The notes: generated from the sequence alone by a model not told the origin. A stretch of 64,000 nucleotides of DNA from Phytoactinopolyspora halophila (GCF_003287285.1 NZ_QMIG01000003.1:310001-374000), one strand, 5' to 3'; shown: positions 1 through 9,141, numbered from the stretch's first letter. Translations and numbers: made by a program.

Positions 1-58
1 GTGCACGCGGCGCCGGCCGGGCCGCTGGCGCGGATCGCTCGGACACGGCCACGGCCAT
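1..58 (-). CDS. Sugar ABC transporter permease (MalG-type), N-terminus only
   Basis: The ATG lies at 58-56 and shares its A with the TGA stop of the upstream permease, giving a TGATG junction typical of coupled ABC permease genes. Only about 19 codons are in the window (Met-Ala-Val-Ala-Val-Ser then an Ala/Pro/Arg-rich stretch). That suits the disordered cytoplasmic tail of a MalG-like inner-membrane subunit. The identity rests on position: binding protein, then first permease, then second permease. No membrane segment is visible yet. Confidence 0.5.
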   Translation of the reverse strand, partial: MAVAVSERSAPAARPAPRA

Positions 59-972
59 CAGGATCCCCTCCTCAGCATGCGGGCATAGGCGATGGCGAAG
101 AGCAGGAGCAGCACCAGCCAGATCACACCGACGGCCGAGGCGTAGCCGAGTTCGAAGCTGGTGAACGCCAGCCGGTACACCCACACGACGAGTGTGGTGG
201 TGGCATATCCCGGTCCGCCTTCGGTCATCGCCCAGATCTTGCCGAAGTCGTTGAAGTTCGCGACCACCATCAGCAGGCTCGCGATCAGCGCGGCGTTGCG
301 CATGTACGGCAGCTTGATGTGCCGCGCCATCGCCAGGCCCCGGGTGCTGTCCACGCGCGCCGACTCGATGACCTCGTTCGGCACGGCGGCGAGCGCGGCG
401 CCGAAGACGAGCACGAAGAACGGCGTCTGCGCCCACACGTTGGCCGCGACCACCGTGGGCAGCGCCCACGTCGACGAGACGAGCCAGTCCACCGGCTGAT
501 CGGTGATGTTCAGATCCATCAGCAGGGCGTTTATGACGCCGCTCTGCGCGTCGAACATGTACCGGAACAGGAACGCCACGACCACGAACGGCACCGCCCA
601 CGGCGTCAGCAAGAGCGTCTTGACGACCCGTGCCCGGCCGCTGAGGTTCTCCACGAGCAACGCCACCATGGCACCGATGATCGCTGCGATCGCCACCGAT
701 CCGAACGTGTAGATGGCCGTATTCCGCAGCGCTTCCCAGAAGATCGGATCATCGACCAGCTGCTCGAAGTTGGCGGTGCCGACCGGCGTGGGGTCGGCAC
801 CGGCCAACGGATTGAACTCGGTGGTCGACAGCTGGATGGCACGGACGATCGGATACCCGATCACCACGCCGATGGCGATCAGGGCCGGCAGGATCATCCA
901 GTCCATCCACGGCCGCCGGCCCAGCCCCGTTCGCCGCCGCGGCTGCCGCGGCGCAATTGCGGTGTTCGTCAT
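58..972 (-). CDS. Sugar ABC transporter permease (MalF-type)
   Basis: About 304 residues. An Arg-rich N-terminus is followed by six predicted membrane segments. The first is near WMDWMILPALIAIGVVIGYP, and the last lies in the final 40 residues. The cytoplasmic EAA loop, which contacts the ATPase, is seen as ESARVDSTRGLAMARHIKLP, with the usual conserved Gly replaced by Ser/Thr. It would import a sugar with the lipoprotein encoded just upstream. I chose ATG at 972, two bases after the upstream stop. A TTG at 978 in the same frame would overlap that stop and is the alternative. No ATPase gene is in view; actinobacterial CUT1 systems often share one MsiK-type ATPase encoded elsewhere. Confidence 0.85.
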   Translation of the reverse strand: MTNTAIAPRQPRRRTGLGRRPWMDWMILPALIAIGVVIGYPIVRAIQLSTTEFNPLAGADPTPVGTANFEQLVDDPIFWEALRNTAIYTFGSVAIAAIIGAMVALLVENLSGRARVVKTLLLTPWAVPFVVVAFLFRYMFDAQSGVINALLMDLNITDQPVDWLVSSTWALPTVVAANVWAQTPFFVLVFGAALAAVPNEVIESARVDSTRGLAMARHIKLPYMRNAALIASLLMVVANFNDFGKIWAMTEGGPGYATTTLVVWVYRLAFTSFELGYASAVGVIWLVLLLLFAIAYARMLRRGS

Positions 973-974
973 CC

Positions 975-2327
975 TCAATCGAGTGCCGATTCGAGCTTGC
1001 TCTGGATGTCCTCGGCGACGTCGGCCGGGTCAGCACCGCTCGTGACGATCTGTTGCAGACCGGCCATAACCGGACCGTATCCCGCGGAGAACGTCTGACC
1101 GTACGGCGGAACCGTGAACGTCGGGTTGATGTCCTCGATGAACGACTGCCGCACCGGAGTGTCCATCAGTTCGGCGACTTCCCCTTCCGGTTCGGTGACC
1201 GGTGGCAGCGCCAGCGCGGTGTCCATGGTGTAGTCGACGATCGCATCCTCCGAGGTGGACAGGTACTCGATGAGCTCTGCGGCGGCTTCCTTGTTCTCGG
1301 AGTTGTTGAAGATCACGAGCTGATGGCCCTGATTGACCGAGTACGGCTCCCCGGACGGCCCGGTGGGCAGGGTCGTGACCCCCCACGCCTCGAAGAACTC
1401 CTCGTCCGACATGCCATTGGTGTCCTGCACCACGCCCTGGAAGACGTCCTGATCCCAGATGAACGCGACCTCGTCCTGCGCGGCCTGGGGCCGGAACTCG
1501 CCGATCTTGCGTCCCGGCTCGATGTAGTCGTTGCTCGCCAGCTCGCTCATCCAGGACAGGTACTCCACCATCTCCGGGCTGTTCGCGTTGGCGCCCGATT
1601 CGCCGAAGGGCTCGGCCCCGAACGTCTTCATCCACGCCCAGTTCGCGCCCAGCCCGAAGGGCCGGTTCGTCACATCAAGACCCAGGGGCGTGATGCCGGG
1701 GAACTCCTCCTTGATGGCCGCCAGCGCGTCCATGAGCTCGTCGATCGTCTCGGGCGGCTGCTCCGGATCCAGGCCCGCGTCGGCCATGAGGCCCTTGTTG
1801 TACCAGAAGCCTTGCGGCGAATCGATCCACGGGAACGCGACGAGCTCGCCCTCGTACGTGCCGCCCTCGACGTCCGCCGGGTTCACCGCGGAGATGGTCT
1901 CCTCGTCGAGGTGCTCCCCGAGCGGGGCGAGCGCCTCGGTGGAGGCGACCGCGAACGTGTCGTTGCCGGCCAGCTGCGCCACGTCCGGCGGATTGCCCGC
2001 CTGCACTCGCTGCACCATCTGCTGGCCGATGTCGCTGAACCCGATACCCTCGCTCTCGATCTTGATATCGGGGTGTTCCTCTTCGAACTGCTCCAGCGTT
2101 TCCTGCAGGCCGGGCCGCGTGGCGTCCTCGGTGTCCGCCCAGTTGGCGAAGGTCAAGGTGACCGTGCCGTCCTCCGATGTCCCGGCATCGTCACCACCAC
2201 ACGCGGCCATCAACAATGCGAGAGCACCCGCGCCCGCCAGCGCCCGCAGGCCCAGCGGGGGCGACAGCGGGTGATGCCGCCGCGCCCGGTTCGTGCTCGT
2301 ATTTTCTCGATCGGAATAGCGTTGCAT
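975..2327 (-). CDS. Sugar-binding lipoprotein of ABC transporter
   Basis: 450 residues, family 1 extracellular solute-binding protein. After an Arg-rich start there is a hydrophobic stretch ending LALLMAACGG, a lipobox whose Cys would be lipidated and anchored on the outer face of the membrane. The mature part begins with an acidic linker, then VTLTFANWADTED, the usual first strand of the fold. A good Shine-Dalgarno (GAGGAG) precedes the ATG at 2327. It is the first gene after the GntR regulator and probably defines the substrate specificity of the neighbouring catabolic operon. The ligand cannot be read from sequence. A sulfoquinovose-type glycoside is possible if the sulfosugar interpretation of the operon is right; otherwise an ordinary aldose or glycoside. 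Confidence 0.85.
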   Translation of the reverse strand: MQRYSDRENTSTNRARRHHPLSPPLGLRALAGAGALALLMAACGGDDAGTSEDGTVTLTFANWADTEDATRPGLQETLEQFEEEHPDIKIESEGIGFSDIGQQMVQRVQAGNPPDVAQLAGNDTFAVASTEALAPLGEHLDEETISAVNPADVEGGTYEGELVAFPWIDSPQGFWYNKGLMADAGLDPEQPPETIDELMDALAAIKEEFPGITPLGLDVTNRPFGLGANWAWMKTFGAEPFGESGANANSPEMVEYLSWMSELASNDYIEPGRKIGEFRPQAAQDEVAFIWDQDVFQGVVQDTNGMSDEEFFEAWGVTTLPTGPSGEPYSVNQGHQLVIFNNSENKEAAAELIEYLSTSEDAIVDYTMDTALALPPVTEPEGEVAELMDTPVRQSFIEDINPTFTVPPYGQTFSAGYGPVMAGLQQIVTSGADPADVAEDIQSKLESALD

Positions 2328-2356
2328 GTCGCTCTCCTCACGTCAGCTTGGGAGAG

Positions 2357-2385
2357 AGGTTAGACCTCTGGCGTCTGGCACGCAA
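2357..2385 (-). promoter_or_regulatory. Probable promoter of the sugar transporter operon with regulator half-sites
   Basis: On the minus strand TTGCGT (2385-2380) and TAACCT (2362-2357) are separated by 17 bases, a good sigma-70-like match 30 bases before the binding-protein ATG. The spacer contains CCAGACGCCAGAGGTC, two CCAGA half-sites in direct orientation. The same CAGAG(G/C)TC string occurs at the GntR gene's own promoter and at the divergent operon promoter. It is therefore a candidate operator for that regulator. Confidence 0.45.
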
Positions 2386-2448
2386 CATGTCGTGATGTGG
2401 TCGCAATGCGATGGCCGAAGAGCGCGTTTCGCGTGCAGCGCGACAGAT

Positions 2449-3162
2449 CTACTGTTCGCCCTTCTCGGCCGCGATGCGTTCCAGCGCGGCGTGGTGAGCG
2501 CTCCGAATGTGCCTCCGGGCGGCCTGACCGGCCTCCGACGGATCGCGGTTTTCCAGCGCAGCCACGATGCTTTCGTGCTGCTTGCGGGCCTTCTCCCGCC
2601 GCCCGGGAATCAGCAGTGTCGTCTGCATGCCTTCGATGAGGATGTCGTGCAGCACGTCCGTCGTCTGCCGGAGGAACCGGTTGCCCGCCGCTTGCGCGAT
2701 GGCCAGGTGAAAGGTCGCGTCGAGGCGGGCCAGCCGCTGGAAATCGCCGGAATCGTCGAACGCCGAATCGAGCTCGTCCAGGATTTCCCGGAGATCGACG
2801 ATCTGCTCGTCGGTGATCTGCTCGGCGGCCCACTGCGCCGCCGGCACCTCCAGCACCTCGCGCATCGCGAAGAGTTCGTTGACATTCACCTCGGGATTGC
2901 TCAGCGCCGCGCCCAGCGCCTGCTTCGTCTGCGACTCCGCGACGAACACGCCACGCCCGTGCCGCACGATCAACCGTCCCTGAGCCTGCAGGATCCGTAC
3001 GGCCTCGCGCACGGAGGGGCGGCTGGTGCCGAGCAGTTCGGCCATGTCCCGTTCCGTGGGCAGCCGGTCACCCGGTTTCAGGGCATCCTTGGCCAGGAGG
3101 TCTTCGATCTGCGCGACGATGCGCTGGGAGACATTTCCCGCCTGGTTCACCGGTTCCCACAC
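2449..3162 (-). CDS. GntR-family (FadR subfamily) transcriptional regulator
   Basis: About 237 residues. The N-terminal winged helix-turn-helix (roughly 5-70) contains the diagnostic GDRLPTERDMAELLGTSRPS. The C-terminal all-helical FCD ligand-binding domain (roughly 95-230) keeps the metal-binding Asp and His positions (LARLDATFHLAIAQAAGN). The reading frame is open to 3318, but I place the start at GTG 3162, seven bases after GAGGGG, because the upstream residues look non-coding. It sits between the divergent transporter and enzyme operons and most likely represses both until a pathway intermediate binds. Confidence 0.85.
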   Translation of the reverse strand: MWEPVNQAGNVSQRIVAQIEDLLAKDALKPGDRLPTERDMAELLGTSRPSVREAVRILQAQGRLIVRHGRGVFVAESQTKQALGAALSNPEVNVNELFAMREVLEVPAAQWAAEQITDEQIVDLREILDELDSAFDDSGDFQRLARLDATFHLAIAQAAGNRFLRQTTDVLHDILIEGMQTTLLIPGRREKARKQHESIVAALENRDPSEAGQAARRHIRSAHHAALERIAAEKGEQ

Positions 3163-3232
3163 TGTGACTCCCCTCACGTCAGGCGACTCCGGTCCGGAGC
3201 TCGCGCCGCACTGTGATGGCGCTGATGGGCGA

Positions 3233-3263
3233 GCATAGCTGGCCAGAGCTCTGGACACATCAA
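3233..3263 (-). promoter_or_regulatory. Candidate autoregulatory promoter/operator of the GntR gene
   Basis: A perfect 12-base palindrome CCAGAGCTCTGG lies at 3243-3254. On the minus strand it falls between a TTGATG-like -35 and a TATGCT -10 (3238-3233). The spacing is long (about 19-20), so the exact promoter call is tentative. The half-site CCAGAG recurs in the transporter promoter at 2366-2379. Confidence 0.4.
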
Positions 3264-3309
3264 TCGTAACCGGCACGGCGGCGCGCTGGGCACGCTTCCA
3301 CAGACTACC

Positions 3310-3347
3310 TTGCTTCACTTATCGCCGGACGATAGTGTTCAGAGGTC
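3310..3347 (+). promoter_or_regulatory. Probable promoter of the enzyme operon with overlapping inverted repeat
   Basis: TTGCTT (3310-3315) and TAGTGT (3333-3338) are spaced by 17 bases upstream of the first enzyme gene. An inverted repeat TATCG-N5-CGATA (3320-3334) lies in the spacer, and CAGAGGTC (3340-3347) follows at about the expected start of transcription. That octamer is shared with the transporter promoter. Together they suggest negative control by the neighbouring GntR protein. Confidence 0.45.
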
Positions 3348-3378
3348 AAGCCACTTACCACGTGGAAGGATTCGGCGG

Positions 3379-3696
3379 ATGCCCGAGGAACACACCAAAG
3401 CAGTGCCCCAGTTTCTCGCCCACAAGGAGGGTGACCACGTCGCCGTCGCCGTCCAAGACGTCTCGCCCGGAACCGCGCACGGTTGCATCCTGCATGGCGA
3501 TCAGGATCTGACGGTCGACGTCCAGGACACGGTCCCCCTCGGGCACAAGATCGCCCTGACCGACCTGGCGGAGGGCGTCGACGTCATCGAGTACGGCGTC
3601 CGGGTCGGCATCACCACCGCGCCGATCACGGCCGGCCAGTATGTCCACACCCACAACGTTAGGAGTGCCCGGTGGCAGAGCAGCGTCGCCCACTGA
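3379..3696 (+). CDS. UxaA-family small subunit (SAF domain), SuyA-like
   Basis: About 105 residues, a stand-alone SAF domain. Family features are [11 protein letters not shown] near the start, [15 protein letters not shown] in the middle, and a C-terminal [11 protein letters not shown]. In UxaA altronate dehydratase this domain is fused to the large domain. In sulfolactate sulfo-lyase SuyAB, and in some sugar-acid lyases, it is separate, as here. The start at ATG 3379 has GGAAGGA eight bases upstream; the longer open frame from 3310 lacks one. The gene overlaps the large subunit by 25 bases, implying coupled expression of one enzyme. Confidence 0.75.
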   Translation: MPEEHTKAVPQFLAHKEGDHVAVAVQDVSPGTAHGCILHGDQDLTVDVQDTVPLGHKIALTDLAEGVDVIEYGVRVGITTAPITAGQYVHTHNVRSARWQSSVAH

Positions 3697-4835
3697 CCGG
3701 ATACCGCCGCCCCGACGGGCGGGTCGGGATCCGGAACCACGTCATCGTCCTCCCGGTCGACGACCTCTCCAACGCCGCGTGCGAAGCAGCGGCAAACATC
3801 GTTCCCGGTACGCTCGCCATCCCGCACGCGTACGGGCGTCTCCAGTTCGGCGAGGACCTCGAACTGCACTTCCGTAGCATCATCGGCACCGGCGCCAACC
3901 CGAACGTGGCCGCCGTCGTCGTGATCGGAATCGAACCCTCGTGGACCGAGCGGGTGGTCCAGGGAATCGCCGCCACCGGGAAGCCGGTGGAGGGATTCTC
4001 CATCGAACGCCACGGCGATCTGCGGACCATCGAAAAGGCGGCTCGCACGCTGGCCCGGTTCCACCAGGACGCCTCGGAGCTCCAGCGCGAACCCGTCGAA
4101 CGCGGCGAGCTCATGCTCAGCATCAAGTGCGGCGAGTCGGACACGACCAGTGGCCTGGGCTCCTGCCCCACCACGTCCGAAGCTGTCGATCGCTGGGTCG
4201 ACGCCGGCGGCACCGTCCTGTTCGGCGAGACCAGCGAGCTCACCGGGGGCGAGCACCTGATCGCGGAACGCTGCGTCAACGACGAGGTGCGCAAGAAGTT
4301 CCAGGGCCTGTACGACCGCTACCTGGCGCGGATCGAGGCTGAAGGCGCGAACCTGCTCGGCTCGCAGCCCACGCAGGGCAACATCCGCGGCGGCCTGTCC
4401 ACCATCGAGGAGAAGGCGATGGGCAACATCGCCAAGACCGGCTCGGTGCCCGTCGTCGACGCCCTCGAACCGGCCGAAGCGCCCACGGTCCCCGGGCTGA
4501 ACTTCATGGACACCTCCTCGGCCGCGGCGGAGTGCGTGACGTTGATGGCCGCGGCGGGAGCGGTGCTGCACCTCTTCCCCACCGGGCAGGGCAACGTCAT
4601 CGGGCATCCCATCGAGCCGGTGATCAAGCTCACCGCCAATCCCGTCACGGCGGAGACGATGACCGAGCACATCGACCTCGACTGTTCTGGCCTGCTGCGC
4701 CGGGAATACCCGCTGCCGCACGCGGGCGACCAGCTCATGGACATCTGTGACCGCACGATCAACGGCCGGCTGACCGGCGCCGAGCTCATGGGACACCGCG
4801 AGTTCGCGCTGACCCGGCTCTATCCAAGCGCATGA
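3672..4835 (+). CDS. UxaA-family large subunit, SuyB-like lyase
   Basis: 387 residues. The start ([19 protein letters not shown]) is that of the UxaA C-terminal domain, and GTG 3672 follows AGGAG. It differs from altronate dehydratase in ways that matter. The YGC of UxaA is YGR here ([16 protein letters not shown]), the GLGCE block is GIEPSW, and ECGGSDGLSG is [10 protein letters not shown]. These features agree with my memory of SuyB, the (R)-sulfolactate sulfo-lyase large subunit that releases sulfite and pyruvate. The neighbouring SlcC-like and ComC-like dehydrogenases support that reading. Sugar-acid dehydration is the alternative. Family assignment is firm; the substrate is inferred. Confidence 0.65.
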   Translation: MAEQRRPLTGYRRPDGRVGIRNHVIVLPVDDLSNAACEAAANIVPGTLAIPHAYGRLQFGEDLELHFRSIIGTGANPNVAAVVVIGIEPSWTERVVQGIAATGKPVEGFSIERHGDLRTIEKAARTLARFHQDASELQREPVERGELMLSIKCGESDTTSGLGSCPTTSEAVDRWVDAGGTVLFGETSELTGGEHLIAERCVNDEVRKKFQGLYDRYLARIEAEGANLLGSQPTQGNIRGGLSTIEEKAMGNIAKTGSVPVVDALEPAEAPTVPGLNFMDTSSAAAECVTLMAAAGAVLHLFPTGQGNVIGHPIEPVIKLTANPVTAETMTEHIDLDCSGLLRREYPLPHAGDQLMDICDRTINGRLTGAELMGHREFALTRLYPSA

Positions 4836-6259
4836 TGGAAGCCAACTACATCGCCGGCGAGTGGCGACCGGGAGCCCGCGACGCCATCGCCGTACGCAAC
4901 CCCGCCGACGGCTCGGTGCTCGCCGAGCTCGGATACGGCACCGCCAACGACGCCGTGACCGCCGCCGACGCCGCGTCGGACGCCTTCGGCGACTGGGCCG
5001 CGCGCCCGGCACGGGAGCGCTCGGACATCCTCGTCCGGGTCGCCGACCTGCTCGCCGAACGCGCGGAGACGATCGGCCCGCTTCTCGCCCGGGAGACCGG
5101 CAAGCGCCTCCCCGAGGGAATCGGCGAGATCCGCCTGTCCGCCGAGTTCTTCCGCTGGTTCGCGCACGAGATCCGGCAGCCGCACGGCGAGCTGCTCACG
5201 CCCGAGGCCGGAGCCCGGCGCCAGGTGGCCCTGAGCCGGCCCGCGGGAGTGGCGGCCTGCCTGACCCCGTGGAACTTCCCGGTCTCGATCCAGGCGCGCA
5301 AACTCGCCGCCGCCCTCGCTGCCGGATGCACCACGGTGTCCCGCGCCTCGGAGAAGGCGCCGCTGGCCGTCGTGGAGATGTTCCGGCTCCTGTCCGAGGC
5401 GGGAATTCCACCCGGGGTCGCCAACCTCGTGCACGGCCCGGCCGCGGAGATCACCGACACGCTGCTGGACCACGCTGGCGTGCGGGTCGTCAGCTTCACC
5501 GGATCGACGACGATCGGCCGGCAGATCATGGCCAAGGCGGCACCGCGCATCGTGCGTCCCGCGCTGGAGCTCGGCGGCGACGCCGCCTTCGTCGTGTGCG
5601 CCGACGCTGACGTCGAACAGGCCGTCGAGGGCGCCATGATCGCCAAGTTCCGCAACAACGGCCAGTCCTGCATCGCCGCCAACCGGTTCCTGGTGCACCG
5701 CGACGTGTACGAGGAATTCCGCGACCGGCTCGTCGCGAAGGTGGACGCGATGACCGTCGGCGATCCGGTGGCCGACCCGGTGCCAGACCTCGGGCCACTC
5801 ATCGATGACGGCCAGGTCACGGCGGTCGACGAGATCCTGGGTGAGGCAGCCGCCGCTGGCGCGAGGCGGCTGACGCGCGACATCCCGGTTCCGGACGGCG
5901 GGAGCTACCTCGCCCCGTCCATCTGGGAGAACGTGCCCGACAGCAGCCGGATGGTGAGCTCCGAGATCTTCGGGCCGGCGGCCGCGCTCATCCCCTTCGA
6001 CACGGACGACGAGGCGATCCAGCGTGCCAACCAGACCGAGATGGGCCTGGCCGGATACGTCTACACCAGGGATGCCGCGCGGTCGTGGCGCTACATCGAC
6101 GAACTCGACGTCGGGATCGTCGGCTGCAACAACCCGGTTCCCCCGGCGGTCAACGCCCCTCTCGGCGGCGTGAAACAGAGCGGTCTCGGACGCGAGGGCG
6201 GTGCGCTGGGCCTCGAAGAGTTCCAGGTCACCCGGTACGCCTCGTGGCAGCTGGTGTAG
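4832..6259 (+). CDS. Aldehyde dehydrogenase (GabD-like; candidate sulfolactaldehyde or glyceraldehyde dehydrogenase)
   Basis: 475 residues, full-length NAD(P)-dependent aldehyde dehydrogenase. Conserved parts are the TPWNFP block, the FTGSTTIGR nucleotide-binding turn, the general base Glu246 (LELGGD), the nucleophile Cys280 ([11 protein letters not shown]), and [12 protein letters not shown] near the C-terminus. The closest overall type is succinate-semialdehyde dehydrogenase, the group that includes the sulfolactaldehyde dehydrogenase of the sulfo-Entner-Doudoroff pathway. ATG 4832 overlaps the previous stop (ATGA), with a second ATG directly after. In the operon it would oxidise the three-carbon aldehyde released by the aldolase. 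Confidence 0.85.
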   Translation: MMEANYIAGEWRPGARDAIAVRNPADGSVLAELGYGTANDAVTAADAASDAFGDWAARPARERSDILVRVADLLAERAETIGPLLARETGKRLPEGIGEIRLSAEFFRWFAHEIRQPHGELLTPEAGARRQVALSRPAGVAACLTPWNFPVSIQARKLAAALAAGCTTVSRASEKAPLAVVEMFRLLSEAGIPPGVANLVHGPAAEITDTLLDHAGVRVVSFTGSTTIGRQIMAKAAPRIVRPALELGGDAAFVVCADADVEQAVEGAMIAKFRNNGQSCIAANRFLVHRDVYEEFRDRLVAKVDAMTVGDPVADPVPDLGPLIDDGQVTAVDEILGEAAAAGARRLTRDIPVPDGGSYLAPSIWENVPDSSRMVSSEIFGPAAALIPFDTDDEAIQRANQTEMGLAGYVYTRDAARSWRYIDELDVGIVGCNNPVPPAVNAPLGGVKQSGLGREGGALGLEEFQVTRYASWQLV

Positions 6260-6267
6260 GCGGCGCC

Positions 6268-7278
6268 GTGGGCACAGACAGCCACAGTTACGACGTCGTC
6301 GTCTCCGAAGACGTCTGGGGCGAGCCGTTCGATGGCCTGGCACGTGAGCGTTCCGTCCTCGCCGGTGCCGACCTGTGGTCGGACCGCACCCGGTTGACGC
6401 GCGTACTCGAAACCGCGCAGGCACTGGTGGTGCGCAACCGCACCACCGTCGATGCCGAGCTCATCCGGGCGGCGCCCGGCCTGAAGGTGATCGCCCGCGC
6501 CGGTGTCGGGCTCGAAAACATCGACGTGCAGGCCGCCGACGAGCGTGGCGTGGTGGTCGTGTCCCCGCGCGGCGCCAACTCGCGCAGCGTCGCCGAGTAC
6601 ACGATCGGTTCCGCGCTCGCGTTGCTGCGCGGCCTGCTCCCGCATGACCGGGCCGTCCGGGACGGGGCGTGGAACCGGCATCCCGGGCGGGAACTGTCCG
6701 GGCGCACCTGGGGCATCCTCGGTGCGGGCTCCACGGGACTTGCCGTGGCGCGCCTCGCGCGCGGCTTCGGCATGCCGGTGACCGGATACGATCCCTACGT
6801 CGACGACGACGATCCGCAACTCGCGGCGTCCGGCGTCCGGCTCGTGTCCCTCGATGCGCTCTGTCGCGAGGCGGACGTGATCAGCGTGCACCTTCCCGGC
6901 GGCCCGGAGACCTCCGGGCTGGTGGATCGCCGCCTGATGAAGCTCATGGGCAGCGAGACGATCCTCATCAACGTCGGGCGAGGCGAGGTGGTCGACGAGG
7001 AGGCGCTGGCCGAGGCCCTGGAGAACGGAGATCTCGCGGGTGCCGCGCTAGACGTCCGGGCGAGCGAGCCGCCGGTTCCGGCCGCGCTCGAACGGCTCGA
7101 CAACACCTTGTTGACGCCGCACATCGCCGGGATCACCGAGGAGTCACAGGACCGGATCGTGCACGCTCTCGTCGCCGACATCCGCGCGGTGCTCGCCGGT
7201 GATGAGGCCGCGCACGCCGTCGGGCGGGCGCGCGCGGTTTCTGGCGAGCCCGCCGATGGCCCGGGTGCCCGGCCATGA
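6268..7278 (+). CDS. D-isomer-specific 2-hydroxyacid dehydrogenase (SerA/SlcC-like)
   Basis: 336 residues. The NAD-binding core is seen as TWGILGAGSTGLAVARLA (GxGxxG) followed by the Asp of GYDPY. Catalytic residues are Arg in NVGRGEVVDEEAL, Glu in RASEPP and His in LTPHIAG. The N-terminal substrate domain has VVRNRTTVDAELI and IARAGVGLENID. The frame is open upstream into the aldehyde dehydrogenase gene; I use GTG 6268, just past that stop. (S)-sulfolactate dehydrogenase SlcC belongs to this family, and the pairing with an Ldh_2 enzyme would invert a hydroxyacid through its 2-keto form. Phosphoglycerate or tartronate-type substrates cannot be excluded. Confidence 0.8.
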   Translation: MGTDSHSYDVVVSEDVWGEPFDGLARERSVLAGADLWSDRTRLTRVLETAQALVVRNRTTVDAELIRAAPGLKVIARAGVGLENIDVQAADERGVVVVSPRGANSRSVAEYTIGSALALLRGLLPHDRAVRDGAWNRHPGRELSGRTWGILGAGSTGLAVARLARGFGMPVTGYDPYVDDDDPQLAASGVRLVSLDALCREADVISVHLPGGPETSGLVDRRLMKLMGSETILINVGRGEVVDEEALAEALENGDLAGAALDVRASEPPVPAALERLDNTLLTPHIAGITEESQDRIVHALVADIRAVLAGDEAAHAVGRARAVSGEPADGPGARP

Positions 7279-8294
7279 CAAGCAGCATGACGACGGTCGG
7301 CGAGCTCACGGCGGTCGCCACGCGGCTGCTGCGGCAGGCCGGGATGCCCGACGAGCCGGCACGGCGAAGCGCCGAGCTGCTGGTGCTCGCCGACGTCTGG
7401 GGAATCGGCTCGCACGGTCTGCTGCGGCTGCCGTACTACCTGGCGCGGTTCCGCGGCGGCGGCCTCAACCCGGCCGCGGCGCTGCGCGTCCTGCGTGACA
7501 CGGGGCCGATCGTCTCGTACGACGGTGCGGATGGCCTGGGCCATTGGCAGGTCTGGCATGCCGCCGAGGCGGGCGTGGCCCGGGCACGTGAATACGGCGT
7601 GGCGATCGCGTCGGTCGGGTCGTCGTCACACTGCGGCTGTCTCGGGCTGTACACCCTCCCGGCGGTCAACGCCGGCCTGATCAGCCTGGTTTTCTCCACC
7701 GGCCCCGCGGTGATGGCCGCACCGGGTACCGCCACGCCGTTGCTGTCCACGAGCCCCCTGGCTGCCGGAGTCCCGAGCCAACCGCGTCCGGCCATCGTCG
7801 ACCTCGCCACCACGGCTGTCGCTCGCGGCAAGATCGCTGCCCATGCCCAGCGCGGCGAGCCGCTGCAGGAGGGATGGGCCGTCGACGCCACGGGCACGCC
7901 CACCACCGACGCCCGGGCCGCCCTGGAGGGCATGCTGGCCCCGCTTGGCGGCGGCAAGGGGTTCGCGCTGGCCTTCATGGTGGAAGCGCTCGCCGCGGGG
8001 TCGGTCGGTCCCGCGCTCTCCGGCGACGTCCCCGACATGTTCAACCCGCACAGCAACGCCGAAGCGCAGCGAATCGGCCACCTGGTGATCACCTTCGATC
8101 CGTCCTTCGTCGCCGTCGACGGCAACGCGCAGCACCGCCTGGACGCGCTCGCTGCCCGGGTCACGGCGGCAGGAGGCCGCATTCCCGGCGCGTCCCGGAC
8201 CCTGCCATGGGACATCACCGAAGACACGCCGGTCGAGATCGCCGAGTCCGTCCGTGCCGAACTCGCGTCGTGGGAGGCGAGTCTTCACACGTGA
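7275..8294 (+). CDS. Ldh_2-family malate/L-lactate-type dehydrogenase (ComC-like)
   Basis: 339 residues, family of malate, L-lactate, ureidoglycolate and (R)-sulfolactate (ComC) dehydrogenases. Seen are GIGSHGLLRLPYYLARF with the conserved SHG, the SSSHCGCLG active-site loop (usually NHFG-like), LDLATT-type VDLATTAVARGKI, the GWAVDATGTPTTDA block and LGGGKGFALAFMVEAL. ATG 7275 overlaps the upstream stop by four bases; ATG 7287 would also fit. Next to an SlcC-like enzyme and SuyAB-like genes, a role reducing 3-sulfopyruvate to (R)-sulfolactate is plausible. Specificity is not provable from sequence. Confidence 0.8.
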   Translation: MTSSMTTVGELTAVATRLLRQAGMPDEPARRSAELLVLADVWGIGSHGLLRLPYYLARFRGGGLNPAAALRVLRDTGPIVSYDGADGLGHWQVWHAAEAGVARAREYGVAIASVGSSSHCGCLGLYTLPAVNAGLISLVFSTGPAVMAAPGTATPLLSTSPLAAGVPSQPRPAIVDLATTAVARGKIAAHAQRGEPLQEGWAVDATGTPTTDARAALEGMLAPLGGGKGFALAFMVEALAAGSVGPALSGDVPDMFNPHSNAEAQRIGHLVITFDPSFVAVDGNAQHRLDALAARVTAAGGRIPGASRTLPWDITEDTPVEIAESVRAELASWEASLHT

Positions 8295-8334
8295 TCGGCC
8301 GCGCCGGTGCGAAGGTGTACCGAGGAGGAATTTG

Positions 8335-9141
8335 ATGAACGTTGAGCGGATCGCCGGCCACGTCGCCGTGGTGACCGGTGCCGGCGGGGGCATCGGGCGT
8401 GCCACGGCGCTCCGGCTGGCCACGGAGGGCGCGCGGGTGCTCGTCGTCGACGTCGACGAGGCGGGCGCGGCGCAGACGGTGGCCCAGATCGAGGACCGCG
8501 GGGGTACGGCATCGGCAGCCGCCATCGACCTGGCCGACCCGGACCAGCGAGCGTCGGCCATCCCGGCCGCGATCGAGCGGTTCGGCCAGGTCGACGTCCT
8601 CGTCAACAACGCCGCTTACCACGGCCTGCGCACTCCCCTGCTGGAACTGTCCGACGACGACTGGAACCGGGTGCTGACCACCAACGTGACCGCCACGATG
8701 GCGCTGTCGCGAGACGCCGGTGCCGACATGGCCCGCCGTGGCCGGGGCGCCATCGTCAACCTCACCTCGCTGCACGAGCGGCTGCCGCTGATCACCTACG
8801 CGGCCTACGCCACCAGCAAGGGCGGCATCGCCGCACTGACCAGATCCCTCGCCGCCGAGCTCGCGCCGTACGGCGTCCGGGTCAACGCCGTGCAGCCCGG
8901 CGTGATCAGCACCGCGTCGCTGGACGAAAGTCTCGGGGCGGATGCCAGCCACGTCCCCGCCGCCACACTGCTCAGGCGCCCGGGGACACCGGACGAACTT
9001 GCCGCCGCGATCGCGTTCCTCGCCTCCCCGGACGCGTCCTTCATCACGGGTGTGGAGCTTCCCGTCGACGGCGGCCGCGGTATCAGCCGCCTTCCCGACC
9101 CGTTCGCCGACCAGCACAACCGGGGAAGTGAGCAGGCGTGA
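8335..9141 (+). CDS. SDR-family sugar dehydrogenase
   Basis: 268 residues, classical short-chain dehydrogenase. The cofactor motif TGAGGGIG is followed by Asp in VVDVD, which favours NAD. Further motifs are NNAA (VLVNNAAYHG), catalytic Ser in NLTSLHERL and YATSK (Tyr-x-x-x-Lys). The C-terminus has FITGVELPVDGG. ATG 8335 has a strong GAGGAGGA seven bases upstream, and the longer frame from 8254 overlaps the previous gene. With a lactonase and a sugar-acid dehydratase in the same operon it probably oxidises an aldose at C1 to the lactone. The sugar may be galactose-like or sulfoquinovose-like. Confidence 0.82.
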   Translation: MNVERIAGHVAVVTGAGGGIGRATALRLATEGARVLVVDVDEAGAAQTVAQIEDRGGTASAAAIDLADPDQRASAIPAAIERFGQVDVLVNNAAYHGLRTPLLELSDDDWNRVLTTNVTATMALSRDAGADMARRGRGAIVNLTSLHERLPLITYAAYATSKGGIAALTRSLAAELAPYGVRVNAVQPGVISTASLDESLGADASHVPAATLLRRPGTPDELAAAIAFLASPDASFITGVELPVDGGRGISRLPDPFADQHNRGSEQA

